Shown: one piece after another, positions 18,732 to 28,215 of the stretch | Numbering within the stretch: position 1 is the first letter of the stretch | Layout: every line of letters starts with the position of its first letter | Assembly: GCA_001776505.1 (NCBI GenBank) | Contig: MFBV01000044.1 | Coordinates: 1 to 38,941, forward strand | Origin: Candidatus Curtissbacteria bacterium RIFCSPLOWO2_02_FULL_40_11 | Lineage (GTDB): Bacteria; Patescibacteriota; Microgenomatia; Curtissbacterales; GWA2-41-24 | Direction of reading: 5' to 3' | Length of the DNA: 38,941 nt | Notes under the pieces: generated by a model | The model's input: only the letters and a program-made list of their open reading frames with translations | What the model was told of the DNA's origin: nothing | Database searches by the model: none | Made by a program: the position numbers and the translations under genes

Positions 18732-18784
18732 ATGGTTGCGGATTGTATATATTTATAGGTCTTTTTTCAACTTTGTAATTTTGG

Positions 18785-18953
18785 GCTTGCTGAAAACCTA
18801 CTTATTCCTGTCATTCCGAACTAGTTTCGGAATCTGAGCTTAGATCCTGAATCCCTTCGATTTCACTCAGGGCAAACAAGTTCAGGATGACAAATGGCTA
18901 GATTGTAACAATAACCTATTTTTAATTAATCATGACTGACAGGTTTTCAGCAA
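18785..18953. mobile_element. MITE-like element with 13-bp perfect terminal inverted repeats
   Basis: TTGCTGAAAACCT (18785-18797) and AGGTTTTCAGCAA (18941-18953) flank a nested GTCATTCCG...CAGGATGAC palindromic repeat; no ORF inside. Confidence 0.7.
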
Positions 18954-18971
18954 CCTAAATTTTTATTGCCA

Positions 18972-20642
18972 TTAGGGCGTCTGGTCTTGAGCATCGATAG
19001 AAGTAATTGGGGGCCTTTTTAATTTGCTTGGCCAAGTCATTACCCTTTTTAAGAAATGGGTAAAAATTATGAGCTGATCTATTTTGAAAAGATAAGAAAG
19101 AATTATGTAAACAGTAAGACCGGACAAGGTTGCAATGGTTGTCAAAAGAATCAGGCCAACAGTTCTTGTGGTGTCGAATACTAACTGGTCCAAAAGTTTC
19201 ATAGGGATGTATAGGGAAATAGCCGTAATAATTGTAATAATTCCCATCTTTATGGGAGGAACAAAAAAAGTATTAAAATCGAAGCCGCCAACTTTTTTAT
19301 GCAGGAAAAATAGAAGGCCGAGTGCGTTTAGTATCTGACCAATTGAGTAAGCGGCTGCAAGCCAAATTATGGAAAGTTTGAGGATAAAAACGAGAATAAT
19401 ACTTAATGCAATATTTGTGCCAATAGCAACAACACTCACTTTTACAGGGGTCGTGCTGTCTTTTAGAGCATAAAAGCTTCTGGTTAAAAGTAAGCTGATT
19501 GATTGAGCGGCAATCCCGATGGAAAAAGCAATCAGTACCCTTCCGGTTAAAACTGTAATTTCCCATGGAAGTTCCCGGGCACCAAATACAAGACGAACTG
19601 CGGGAACCCTAAGAATTGCAAGTATGGCTGCTGCCGGCAGAATTAAAAATAATATTTGGTGAAAAGATTCTGAGAATAATTTTTTGAATTCCTCTTTTTT
19701 ACCACCGTGATGATGGATAGACAATGTGGGCAGTGCCGCCTGGGAAATTGGTGCCGCGAAAAAAGCAATTGGTACAAGCTGTAGTACTTGGGCAAAATTA
19801 AAGGCAACTATTGAACCTATAGCGGCAATTGAGGCAAGGGCGATATTTATTATCTCGGAAAGCCGAGTTAAGCCCAGAGTTATTGACCGTGGCCACATTA
19901 AAAGAAACATTTCGCGAACATCTTTATTTTTGAGGTCGAAGCTAAATCTGAATTTAAACCCAAGATAAAAAACGAGCGGCAGCTGAACTACCATATGTAG
20001 TAGTGCTCCCAGTATCATTCCGAAGGCAGGCGCGTGAATTCCGATAACGGGAGATAGAAAAATAATTGAGATAATTATCCCGAGATTGTAAAAGATAGAT
20101 GCCACTGCCGGAATTAAAAATCTTTGGAAGGATTGTAGAATTCCGGTCAAGAAAATCGAGACTACAAAGAAAAGTTGGGCTAACAGCATTATTCTGAGTA
20201 ATCTGGCTATTAAAACTTGGGTGTTAGGGTCTTTGTCTATCAGACCGGGAGCGATGAGTGTAGCAATAGGTGAGGCAAAGATCATTATTATAATTGTGAA
20301 AATTGCGAATATTACAAGTGAGATTGTGATCATTGTGGAAGATAGCTTCCAGGCTTGTTCTAGCTTGTCACGAGATAGATATTGGGAAAAGATGGGAATA
20401 AATGCCAACGCAATGGTGCCAAAAATTAAAACTTCGAAAATAGCATCAGGCAAAATTGAGGCCGCGATAAAGCTATCCAAAAGCTTAATATCTTCACCGA
20501 AATAGGCTGCAAGTAAACGGTAGCGAATAAGCCCAAGAACTCTGGAAATTGCTACTGATACCGCGATTAAAAAGGCGGCGGAAAGAATATCTTCCTGTTT
20601 TCTTCTAAATATGTTCGCGCCGTTTTTGAAAATACTAATCAT
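18972..20642 (-). CDS. murJ: Lipid II flippase MurJ/MviN
   Basis: Polytopic membrane protein; ISRVLGLIRYRLLAAYFG, LPDAIFEVLIFGTIALAFIPIFSQY; likely start MISIFKNG at 20642. Confidence 0.92.
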   Translation of the reverse strand: MISIFKNGANIFRRKQEDILSAAFLIAVSVAISRVLGLIRYRLLAAYFGEDIKLLDSFIAASILPDAIFEVLIFGTIALAFIPIFSQYLSRDKLEQAWKLSSTMITISLVIFAIFTIIIMIFASPIATLIAPGLIDKDPNTQVLIARLLRIMLLAQLFFVVSIFLTGILQSFQRFLIPAVASIFYNLGIIISIIFLSPVIGIHAPAFGMILGALLHMVVQLPLVFYLGFKFRFSFDLKNKDVREMFLLMWPRSITLGLTRLSEIINIALASIAAIGSIVAFNFAQVLQLVPIAFFAAPISQAALPTLSIHHHGGKKEEFKKLFSESFHQILFLILPAAAILAILRVPAVRLVFGARELPWEITVLTGRVLIAFSIGIAAQSISLLLTRSFYALKDSTTPVKVSVVAIGTNIALSIILVFILKLSIIWLAAAYSIGQILNALGLLFFLHKKVGGFDFNTFFVPPIKMGIITIITAISLYIPMKLLDQLVFDTTRTVGLILLTTIATLSGLTVYIILSYLFKIDQLIIFTHFLKRVMTWPSKLKRPPITSIDAQDQTP

Positions 20643-20831
20643 TGTGATAGAATTATGCCTCAATTGACCTAATTGACCTAATTGTATTAAATTTAGTCCA
20701 TTGAAGTGCGAGGTTAGAAGTGAGACAATCCAACTTCTCACATCAGTTTCTACACTCCCATTTCACACATCTCACTTCTAGAACTGGGCTTTGGTCATTG
20801 GATATAAATTGTACTTAGAAATTTTAATGTT

Positions 20832-21098
20832 ATGCCAGTTACAAAACAAGCGATAAAAAAAGTTCGACAAGACAAGCGCAAGGCTATTTACAATGCACGA
20901 AAAAAAAGGGGCTATAAACAGGCTGTTAAGAATTACTTGAATAAACCAACAGCTGCAGCACTGCAAAAGGTCTTTAGTACTTTAGATAAAGCAATGAAAG
21001 TAAATATAATTCACAAGAATAAAGCGTCTAGATTAAAATCACAGCTAGCTAAAAAATTACCTTCTTCTAAATCCAAACCAAAAACTAGTTCGAAGTAG
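20832..21098 (+). CDS. rpsT: 30S ribosomal protein S20
   Basis: MPVTKQAIKKVRQDKRKAIYNARKK...LDKAMKVNIIHKNKASRLKSQLAKKL. Confidence 0.93.
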   Translation: MPVTKQAIKKVRQDKRKAIYNARKKRGYKQAVKNYLNKPTAAALQKVFSTLDKAMKVNIIHKNKASRLKSQLAKKLPSSKSKPKTSSK

Positions 21099-21119
21099 AC
21101 GCTTTGCGAGAATTTCGCA

Positions 21120-21145
21120 ACTATCATAATCGTTGTTACGATAGT
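21120..21145 (+). repeat. 26-nt hairpin with TCGTTG loop (same element as downstream of rpsO)
   Basis: ACTATCATAA-TCGTTG-TTACGATAGT. Confidence 0.8.
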
Positions 21146-21154
21146 TCTCCATTC

Positions 21155-21254
21155 TCTAAAAGCTGCAAGGCTTAAGTCTCAATTATCTAATAAACTACCG
21201 TCTTCAAAATCGAAAAAGGCTGCCACAACAACCGAAAAATCCCCTAAATCTTAA
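21155..21254 (+). pseudogene. Displaced rpsT 3' tail
   Basis: Reads LKAARLKSQLSNKLPSSKSKKAATTTEKSPKS*, versus true end NKASRLKSQLAKKLPSSKSKPKTSSK*. Confidence 0.92.
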
Positions 21255-21259
21255 GGGCT

Positions 21260-21328
21260 TGACCCTTCGACTCGCTTCGCTCGCTCAGGGTCTGCGCCAT
21301 GAACTGAACTTCGTTCTAGTTCATGGCT
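21260..21328. repeat. Two palindromic repeats (CCCTTCGACTCGCTTCGCTCGCTCAGGG and CCATGAACT...AGTTCATGG)
   Basis: Direct reading of inverted repeats. Confidence 0.75.
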
Positions 21329-21367
21329 TGACAAACAATTTAATTTCCAGCTAAGCTTAAAGTAGGT

Positions 21368-21631
21368 ATGAAACTTTCAAGTCTGCGAAAGTCATTATTT
21401 TCTAAAGCTGTAGGTTTTTCATCTGCACTCGCAACTTCGCTGTACCTAGCTACAAGTGCGCTGGCGCAGACATCTACAGGTACCACAGGTACAACCACTA
21501 CAACCAAAGGTGGTACAACTTCGTCTTTACCGGAGGCGGGTACTACTGAGCTTACCTACCTACTGTTTATAGGTGGAATAGTTTTGTTTGTGATTGGAAC
21601 TATAAAGGTAGTTCAAAGCTTTAGAGAGTAA
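21368..21631 (+). CDS. Small secreted Thr-rich protein with LPEAG sortase-like C-terminal signal
   Basis: N-terminal signal (SKAVGFSSALATSLYLATSALAQ), T/G-rich spacer, SLPEAG, TM segment, basic tail. Confidence 0.75.
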   Translation: MKLSSLRKSLFSKAVGFSSALATSLYLATSALAQTSTGTTGTTTTTKGGTTSSLPEAGTTELTYLLFIGGIVLFVIGTIKVVQSFRE

Positions 21632-21650
21632 GCGCGGATAAATTCCCTTT

Positions 21651-22778
21651 TTAATGTAATTCGATAAGTCGTTCGACCTCGTCTTTGAGGCGGATTAGGA
21701 CTTCGTTGTAAGTAAATTGTCCAACGAGTTCGGGGCCGCGCTTAAGATTGACGTGAGTAGGCCCACACCAAAGACCAAGGTCGGCGTCATCAGTTTCTCC
21801 CGGACCATTAACTCTACACCCCATAACAGCAATAGTTATGTTATTGTCTTTCGCAAATTCCGTTAGTTCACGCACGCTTTGCGCAAGCTCAACAAAAGCC
21901 TCGTTTTCAACTCTTGAGCAAGATGGACATGAAATTATATTTAATCCCCCATCTTGAATTTCTGATAAGGATAGAAATTCTCCTGCTTCAATTTTCTCAA
22001 GAATTTCACGACCCACGTGTATTTCTTCACCTTTTTCCTCAAAAGGTAGAGTTAGGGAAACTCGAATTGTATCACCTATGCCAATCGGAATTAATTGTTC
22101 GAAGGCGAGTCGAGTTTTCATAATGCCGCCCAGAGGCATTCCTGCTTCAGTTACACCTAAATGGATTGGTACATCTGGACGAAGCTTTGCAAAACGTTTG
22201 TTGGCTTCAACAACTTTTTTTGGATCGGAATCTTTGAGGGAAACACAGTAGCGAGTAAATCCAAGCTTGTCTAGAATCTCGCTATGTTCAAGTGCTGATG
22301 CGACTATTGGGGATATTGAGTCAGAAGGATCGAACCTGTTGGCAACTTCCGGATCGACCGACCCACAGTTAACACCTACTCTTAAAGCGCAATCATGCTT
22401 TTCTGCCTGTTCAGCAATAAATGCGACTTTTTCCCTTGTCGACATTTGTTTTTCATGGTGCCAAAGGTGACCCGGGTTGTAGCGGATTTTATCAACATAT
22501 GGTACTACTAATTTCGCCAAACGCCAGTTTTCTTGGAGATCAACCGAAAGTGGAACTACGGTCTGAGCCCGAATTTCTGCTAAAGCCTCGACATCTTTTA
22601 TGCTATCTGCTGCAATTCTAACTAAAGATGCGCCAGCCTTTTCCAGCAATTGAACTTGCTGCAGGGTTGCTTCAATATCCTGTGTGTGCGTTGCAGCCAT
22701 ACTCTGAACTGCAATAGGCTTGTCTCCACCAATTTTTAAGCTGCCAATGCCAATTTCTTTGGTCTGCCTGCGTTCTAT
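21651..22778 (-). CDS. ispG: 4-hydroxy-3-methylbut-2-enyl diphosphate synthase (IspG/GcpE), apparent ATA start
   Basis: Conserved N-terminus (I)[33 protein letters not shown] lies upstream of the first ATG; C-terminal SCPSCSR and [10 protein letters not shown] iron-sulfur ligand region. Confidence 0.9.
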   Translation of the reverse strand: MERRQTKEIGIGSLKIGGDKPIAVQSMAATHTQDIEATLQQVQLLEKAGASLVRIAADSIKDVEALAEIRAQTVVPLSVDLQENWRLAKLVVPYVDKIRYNPGHLWHHEKQMSTREKVAFIAEQAEKHDCALRVGVNCGSVDPEVANRFDPSDSISPIVASALEHSEILDKLGFTRYCVSLKDSDPKKVVEANKRFAKLRPDVPIHLGVTEAGMPLGGIMKTRLAFEQLIPIGIGDTIRVSLTLPFEEKGEEIHVGREILEKIEAGEFLSLSEIQDGGLNIISCPSCSRVENEAFVELAQSVRELTEFAKDNNITIAVMGCRVNGPGETDDADLGLWCGPTHVNLKRGPELVGQFTYNEVLIRLKDEVERLIELH

Positions 22779-23914
22779 TGTTCCTCCAACTTAAATATTT
22801 GTTGCTGAACATATTCGGCAAGATCGGAATAAAGGTTACCTCGAGGAACTAGTACAAATTGGCCGCCATGGTCTTCTGGATTACCAACCTGCAAGATGCT
22901 CCCCTTTTCTTCGGTATCGAGAACAAGCCTGCGGATAGTAGTTGGGTCTATTTTGCCAGCCAATTTAGCAAAAAGTGGAATATCATCGTTTTCGATATTA
23001 GTGTCGATTGACTGACCGAAGGTTTTAATCAAATCTATGATTGTAGAAGGGTTAGTAAGAATCTCGGACGAAAGCATTTTGTCGCGAAATGCAAGAATGG
23101 CCTTCTGTTGACGCGCGCTTCTTGCAAAATCCGAGCCTTCGTCGTTTGTCCCCTTTCTGGACCTTACGAATTTTAAAGCAGTTTCACCGTCCATCAAAGT
23201 TGAACCTTGAGCAAATTCAATAGTTTCATATCGACAGGTAAATGGGTCGTTATTGTCATTGAGTTCATCTATTCGGATTTTTTCATCATCGCTAATCTTG
23301 ACGACTTTAGTCTCTTGCCCATCTATTTCTTCAGTTTCAATTGTCAATCCGCATAGGTTGTTTTCTTTACCGCTAATTGGGTAGCGCTCGTCGATAAATG
23401 CATTTTCTACATTAACATTTAATCCATCGACTAAATCTACCGCCTTGACAAATCCATCAAAATCTAAACGCACTGCATAGTGAACAGGCATGCCAAATAG
23501 AAGGCTGATGGTTTCTTGCACTAATTCCAATCCGTCACCTTGTTCTAAGCCGTAAGCATATGCACTATTAATTTTGGCACGCAGATTAGGTGCCCAAAGA
23601 TCTCGAGGAATAGAAACTAAAACGACATCTTTGCCTTTTTTATCGATTGAGGCAAAAATCATGGTGTCGGAGAGATATGGCCCTTCATGGCCCGGCCCTC
23701 CGGTTCCAAGAAGTAAAAGGTTGACTCTCCCCCTATCGCTTTCAAGTCCCGTATCCGTGATGAGTTCGACCACCGTTTTGGGGCCTTTAAATACAAATTC
23801 GCCCAGATTCAGAAATTTAATAACTCCTAAAACCACAAACGTTAATACGATTGCTAAAATAAGGATTTTGAGAATGGGGGCAGACCGTTTCGGTTTATGG
23901 CCCAATTGCCGCAT
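22775..23914 (-). CDS. LytR-CpsA-Psr (LCP) family protein
   Basis: [69 protein letters not shown]. Confidence 0.92.
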   Translation of the reverse strand: MRQLGHKPKRSAPILKILILAIVLTFVVLGVIKFLNLGEFVFKGPKTVVELITDTGLESDRGRVNLLLLGTGGPGHEGPYLSDTMIFASIDKKGKDVVLVSIPRDLWAPNLRAKINSAYAYGLEQGDGLELVQETISLLFGMPVHYAVRLDFDGFVKAVDLVDGLNVNVENAFIDERYPISGKENNLCGLTIETEEIDGQETKVVKISDDEKIRIDELNDNNDPFTCRYETIEFAQGSTLMDGETALKFVRSRKGTNDEGSDFARSARQQKAILAFRDKMLSSEILTNPSTIIDLIKTFGQSIDTNIENDDIPLFAKLAGKIDPTTIRRLVLDTEEKGSILQVGNPEDHGGQFVLVPRGNLYSDLAEYVQQQIFKLEEQ

Positions 23915-23916
23915 TA

Positions 23917-24639
23917 CTAAATTGTAGCGTTTTCGATGAGTTTAAGAAAAGAGTCCGGTTTGACGCTTGCCTGACCAACCAAACCCCCGTGGATATTATT
24001 TTGTGAGAAAAATGATTTAACGTTACTGTCGTTTATACTACCACCGTAAATCGTTGTAACGTTTTTGCCAATTTTGCTTGTAATTTCCCCCGCATTTTTA
24101 TTAGCATCTTCAGGGTCGTCCGGTTTAAATTCGCCGCCTCCGCTGATTGCGCTAGGTGGCTCAAAAACAAAAATTATTTTGTCCCAGTTTTCTTTGAGTA
24201 GCTCACCTTTCTTTAAATACTCACCAAGTTGGCTTATATCACTTATACAAAGAATCGGGGTTATGTTGTTTTCTAGAGCGAGCTCAACTTTTTTAAAAAC
24301 GTTTTCGTTTGTTTCGCCAAAATGTTTTCTTCTTTCAGAATGACCGATGATTGCATATTCAACAAGATCTTTTATCTGGCTAGCTGCAACTGCACCAGTG
24401 TAAGCGCCTCCGTTGAACTTAGAAATATCCTGTGCGCCGAGTTTTATGCTGAAAGCTTTAGCATCAATTAATTGTTTGGCGCCGGAAAGAAACGGGTAAG
24501 ACGGACAATATATAATTGTGCCTTTGAAATCTTTTGCCCTGTTACCGACCGTATTTATCCAGTCTTGGGATTCTTCCCAAGTTTGGTTAGATTTAATGTT
24601 TGCTACCACTACAGGAGCGGGGTTACTCATATTTGGCAA
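23917..24639 (-). CDS. tpiA: Triosephosphate isomerase
   Basis: VVANIKSNQTW, GAYTGAVAASQIKDL, AIIGHSERRKHFGE, IYGGSINDSN, GGLVGQASV. Confidence 0.94.
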   Translation of the reverse strand: MPNMSNPAPVVVANIKSNQTWEESQDWINTVGNRAKDFKGTIIYCPSYPFLSGAKQLIDAKAFSIKLGAQDISKFNGGAYTGAVAASQIKDLVEYAIIGHSERRKHFGETNENVFKKVELALENNITPILCISDISQLGEYLKKGELLKENWDKIIFVFEPPSAISGGGEFKPDDPEDANKNAGEITSKIGKNVTTIYGGSINDSNVKSFFSQNNIHGGLVGQASVKPDSFLKLIENATI

Positions 24640-24886
24640 GGGTTTTTAGAAAATTATCCTTTTGGATTGCCCCAACAATCCTTTCGACCTCTTTGTCGTC
24701 CTTTTCAATGATGTAGGTCGGGATCGACATTACTTGATATTCGGCCGCCCTTTCCTGATTCTGGTCGACATCGATCCTTTCGAACTCAACTTTCCCCTTG
24801 AGTTCTTTTTCCATCTCATCGATGATGGGATTCATGAATTTACAGGGGCCGCACCATTCTGCCCAAAAATCTAATACTTTGACCAT
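24623..24886 (-). CDS. trxA: Thioredoxin
   Basis: VLDFWAEWCGPCKFMNPIIDE, IPTYII. Confidence 0.93.
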   Translation of the reverse strand: MVKVLDFWAEWCGPCKFMNPIIDEMEKELKGKVEFERIDVDQNQERAAEYQVMSIPTYIIEKDDKEVERIVGAIQKDNFLKTLAKYE

Positions 24887-24997
24887 AAAACCTCCTTGCT
24901 ATAATTTATCAGGTGTATTATTTATTGTAGCTAATTTTAACCGGATCTCTCAACCTTTGAAGTGAAATGGGTCACACTACACAATGATTATCTTTCT

Positions 24998-26902
24998 ATG
25001 TCTAGGATACTAAATGACCTAGATCAATATCAACAATTAGCTGTTGTGCAAACCGATGGGCCGGTATTGATTCTGGCTGGCGCCGGCAGTGGCAAAACTC
25101 GGGTTCTAACTTATAAAGTAGCCTATCTAATTGCAAAAGGAATCAAGCCTTCAGAGATTATCGCAGTGACTTTTACGAACAAAGCTGCAAATGAAATGAA
25201 AGAGCGAGTCAGAAAGTTAATTGTGAATAGTAAATTGTTAATAGATAAAAAAGATCAAAACCATTCACTATTAACCATTCACGATTTACCTTACGTCGGT
25301 ACTTTCCACGCCTTTTGCGCAAAAGTCTTAAGGGTCGATGGCAAATACATTGGGATCCCTAGTGGTTATTTAATTTATGACAGTGATGATTCGCTCACTT
25401 TGGTTAAAAGAATAATGAAAGATGCCAACATTTCTACGAAAATATATAAACCAAGCTCAATTCGCGCCGCTATAAGTTCTGCCAAAAACGAAATGGTGGA
25501 CAATATTGCCTACCGTGATATTGCCCGAAGCCCATTTGGTAAAACGGTATTGGAAGTTTATGAAATATACCAAAAAGAACTGCAGACAATTGGTGCGTGC
25601 GATTTTGACGATCTGCTTTTAAAAACCGTTGGACTTTTTGAAAAAGTTCCTCAGATTCTCGAAAAATACTCAAGCAAATATAAATATGTTTTGGTGGACG
25701 AATATCAGGACGTCAATACTGTCCAATATATTTTGACTAAGCAGTTAGCGTCAAAATATGGCAACTTAACTGTTGTTGGTGATGCCTCTCAGGCTATTTA
25801 TTCATTCAGAGGTGCCAATTTTCGCAACATTTTAAATTTTGAAAATGATTTTCTAAACGCTAAAGTTTTTAATTTGGAGCAAAACTACCGTAGTACAAAA
25901 AATATTTTAACAGCGGCAAACAGTATTATTTCCAAAAACACTTCCCACCCCGTTTTAAATCTATGGACAAAAAAACAAGTTGGCGAAAGAATCAGCATTT
26001 ATAATGCGCAAAATGAAATTGACGAAGCGAATTTTATTCTTGAGAGGATTGTAACGAGCAGTAAACCACTTTCTAATTTTGCAGTTCTTTATAGAACAAA
26101 TGCTCAATCCAGAAATATTGAAGAAGCGTTTTTGCACGGCAATATTCCATACAGGATTTACGGCGGTATTAGGTTTTATGAAAGGAAAGAAATTAAAGAT
26201 GTGCTGGCTTATCTGCGGCTGATTGCCAATCCTGCTGATTCAATATCTAGAACTCGAATTGAAAAACTGGGCAAAGGCAGGCTCAAGAAATTTGAGGAGC
26301 TAAAGCAAAAAATAGATATCAATGTCATTGCGAGCGAAGCGAAGCAATCTCGGAAAAAAGATCGCCACGTCGAGTCTGACTCGACTCGCGATGACAAATC
26401 TAGTTTAAAGCCACTAGAATTAATCGGTAAAGTTTTGGAAGCAACCGAATATTTGAAGTTGATTGATGATGGTACAGAACAAGGCCTGCAAAGGGTAGAA
26501 AATGTAAAAGAGCTAAAATCGGTTGCCAGTGAATTTGAAAACCTTTCAACACTTCTTGAAAACATCGCACTGATGGAAGGCAAGGTTGCTCCGGAAGGTT
26601 CTTTCGAAGAGAAAGGTAAAAATTTCGTGACACTTATGACGCTTCATGCTGCTAAAGGATTGGAGTTTGAGAACGTTTTTATTGTTGGCATGGAAGAAGG
26701 CTTGTTTCCGCATTCAAGAAGTATGCTTGACCCTGCGGAAATTGAAGAGGAGCGACGTTTAGCTTATGTTGGGATGACACGCGCAAAACAAAAACTTTAC
26801 CTTTCCTACGCTTCGCAGAGACTTTATTTTGGTTCAAAGAGCGCGAATTTAGTTTCCAGATTTATTGTAGATATTCCGGAAGAATTAATTTCGGCGATCT
26901 GA
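24998..26902 (+). CDS. pcrA: UvrD/PcrA-type superfamily 1 helicase
   Basis: ILAGAGSGKTRVLTYKVAYLI, VTFTNKAANEMKERV, VDEYQDVNTVQY, LEQNYRST, TLHAAKGLEFENVFIVGMEEGLFPH, RLAYVGMTRAKQKLYL. Confidence 0.96.
   Translation: MSRILNDLDQYQQLAVVQTDGPVLILAGAGSGKTRVLTYKVAYLIAKGIKPSEIIAVTFTNKAANEMKERVRKLIVNSKLLIDKKDQNHSLLTIHDLPYVGTFHAFCAKVLRVDGKYIGIPSGYLIYDSDDSLTLVKRIMKDANISTKIYKPSSIRAAISSAKNEMVDNIAYRDIARSPFGKTVLEVYEIYQKELQTIGACDFDDLLLKTVGLFEKVPQILEKYSSKYKYVLVDEYQDVNTVQYILTKQLASKYGNLTVVGDASQAIYSFRGANFRNILNFENDFLNAKVFNLEQNYRSTKNILTAANSIISKNTSHPVLNLWTKKQVGERISIYNAQNEIDEANFILERIVTSSKPLSNFAVLYRTNAQSRNIEEAFLHGNIPYRIYGGIRFYERKEIKDVLAYLRLIANPADSISRTRIEKLGKGRLKKFEELKQKIDINVIASEAKQSRKKDRHVESDSTRDDKSSLKPLELIGKVLEATEYLKLIDDGTEQGLQRVENVKELKSVASEFENLSTLLENIALMEGKVAPEGSFEEKGKNFVTLMTLHAAKGLEFENVFIVGMEEGLFPHSRSMLDPAEIEEERRLAYVGMTRAKQKLYLSYASQRLYFGSKSANLVSRFIVDIPEELISAI
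25217..25290. repeat. In-frame imperfect palindrome inside pcrA
   Basis: TTAATTGTGAATAGTAAATTGTTAATAG...CCATTCACTATTAACCATTCACGATTTACC, encodes NSKLLIDKKDQNHSLLTIHDLP. Confidence 0.75.
26324..26397. repeat. In-frame palindromic repeat inside pcrA
   Basis: GTCATTGCGAGCGAAGCGAAGCAATC...CTCGCGATGAC; encodes VIASEAKQSRKKDRHVESDSTRDDK. Confidence 0.9.
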
Positions 26903-26904
26903 AA

Positions 26905-27312
26905 TTATCTCCAATTGTCAATATCCACTTGTGCAAATGGAGCTGATTTTTCGTCGGGTGTTCGATCCACTTGTAATCTTACCCCTACTATGGTGACAAC
27001 TATTGGCTCATCATTGTTATTAACTACTTCCCCATCTCTAACCTCGATTGCACTTCCATCAGCTGCTGTTGCTCTAATAATTTGATCTGGAAAAGCTAAC
27101 CGGTGGCGTGGGTTAATTTTGAAATCTGCTTGAGAATTCTCATCTGGATATGCTCTCCATTCTTCGCCAGGCTTCATATCCCAGACTCTTGTACTCAAGG
27201 TTGTAGTAAAGAGTGAAGTGCGTACAACTGTTCGAGACCATGCTTCGACCGCAATCTCATCGGCAAAGTTTGTTTCGTGAGACATTGGTTGAATCAAAGC
27301 TTCTATGATCAT
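26905..27312 (-). CDS. Hypothetical protein
   Basis: ORF; likely start MIIEALIQPMSHE at 27312 because the longer frame overlaps the divergent gene at 27401. Confidence 0.5.
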   Translation of the reverse strand: MIIEALIQPMSHETNFADEIAVEAWSRTVVRTSLFTTTLSTRVWDMKPGEEWRAYPDENSQADFKINPRHRLAFPDQIIRATAADGSAIEVRDGEVVNNNDEPIVVTIVGVRLQVDRTPDEKSAPFAQVDIDNWR

Positions 27313-27400
27313 AAGTTCAGGAATTTTATACAAAAATTTTCTAAATGTCAAACTATGGGATGATGGTTTATGTGATTTGTGGCATTTGTTAAAATGAATT

Positions 27401-28177
27401 GTGAATTTGAAAGTTCTCTGGCAAGACTCAAGACTGCATGTAGGTTTTACCTTATTTTTAGTCTGGCTTCTGGCCATTTGGCAATTTAGGACTGACCCAA
27501 ATATCCTTCGAATTATTCTTTATCCCCTACTTTCTACCGCAATTATTGCACTTTTTGATTTTGAGTTAACTTATCTTAGGTATCGAAAAAATTACCTGCC
27601 GACAGCGGCAGTTGTTTCCGGATTTTTAATTGGTCTGATCTTAGCTCCCACAGAACCTTTTTATGTAATTATTCTTGCCTCGATTTTGGCCTCACTTTCA
27701 AAGCAATTTGTGGTGGCGGGAATACGTCAGCATATTTTTAATCCGGCAGCGTTTGGCATCATGGCGGTTTTTTTAATTTTTGGAACAACCGTTTCCTGGT
27801 GGGCAGTTGCTTGGGGGTTTTTACCGCTAATTATCCTCATCCCGTTGATGTTAAGAATCCTTTGGAAGCTCAAAAGGCTCTTTTTGCCTTTAGGTTTTTT
27901 ATTAGTTTATTTTTTATACCTGTTATCCACATCGACATTTGATATCGCTGCAAGAACCATAGTTGACCCAACTCTTTTGTTTTTTGCACTTGTTATGCTT
28001 CCGGAGCCAATTACTTCTCCAATTGCTGGGCACCTTAAGTATAGTTTTGGGTTGATGGTGGCAATTTTGGCAATTTTGATATCTAGATTTACGGCATTTT
28101 CTACAATTTTCTTGCCTGCGCTGCTTTTAGCAAATTTAGGATCTTTCTTAATTTTGAGAGTTAAAAAGGCATCATAA
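27401..28177 (+). CDS. RnfD/NqrB-family membrane protein
   Basis: Polytopic; RQHIFNPAAFG and MLPEPITSP motifs resemble RnfD/NqrB. Confidence 0.75.
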   Translation: MNLKVLWQDSRLHVGFTLFLVWLLAIWQFRTDPNILRIILYPLLSTAIIALFDFELTYLRYRKNYLPTAAVVSGFLIGLILAPTEPFYVIILASILASLSKQFVVAGIRQHIFNPAAFGIMAVFLIFGTTVSWWAVAWGFLPLIILIPLMLRILWKLKRLFLPLGFLLVYFLYLLSTSTFDIAARTIVDPTLLFFALVMLPEPITSPIAGHLKYSFGLMVAILAILISRFTAFSTIFLPALLLANLGSFLILRVKKAS

Positions 28178-28215
28178 TTTTCTCAAAAGAGTGATAGGAT
28201 AAAATTAGGTAAACT

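Noticed and set aside
24962-24997. Longer pcrA N-terminus (MKWVTLHNDYLS)
   Set aside because: Conserved helicase sequence begins after MSRILNDLDQYQQ; the extension looks non-conserved.
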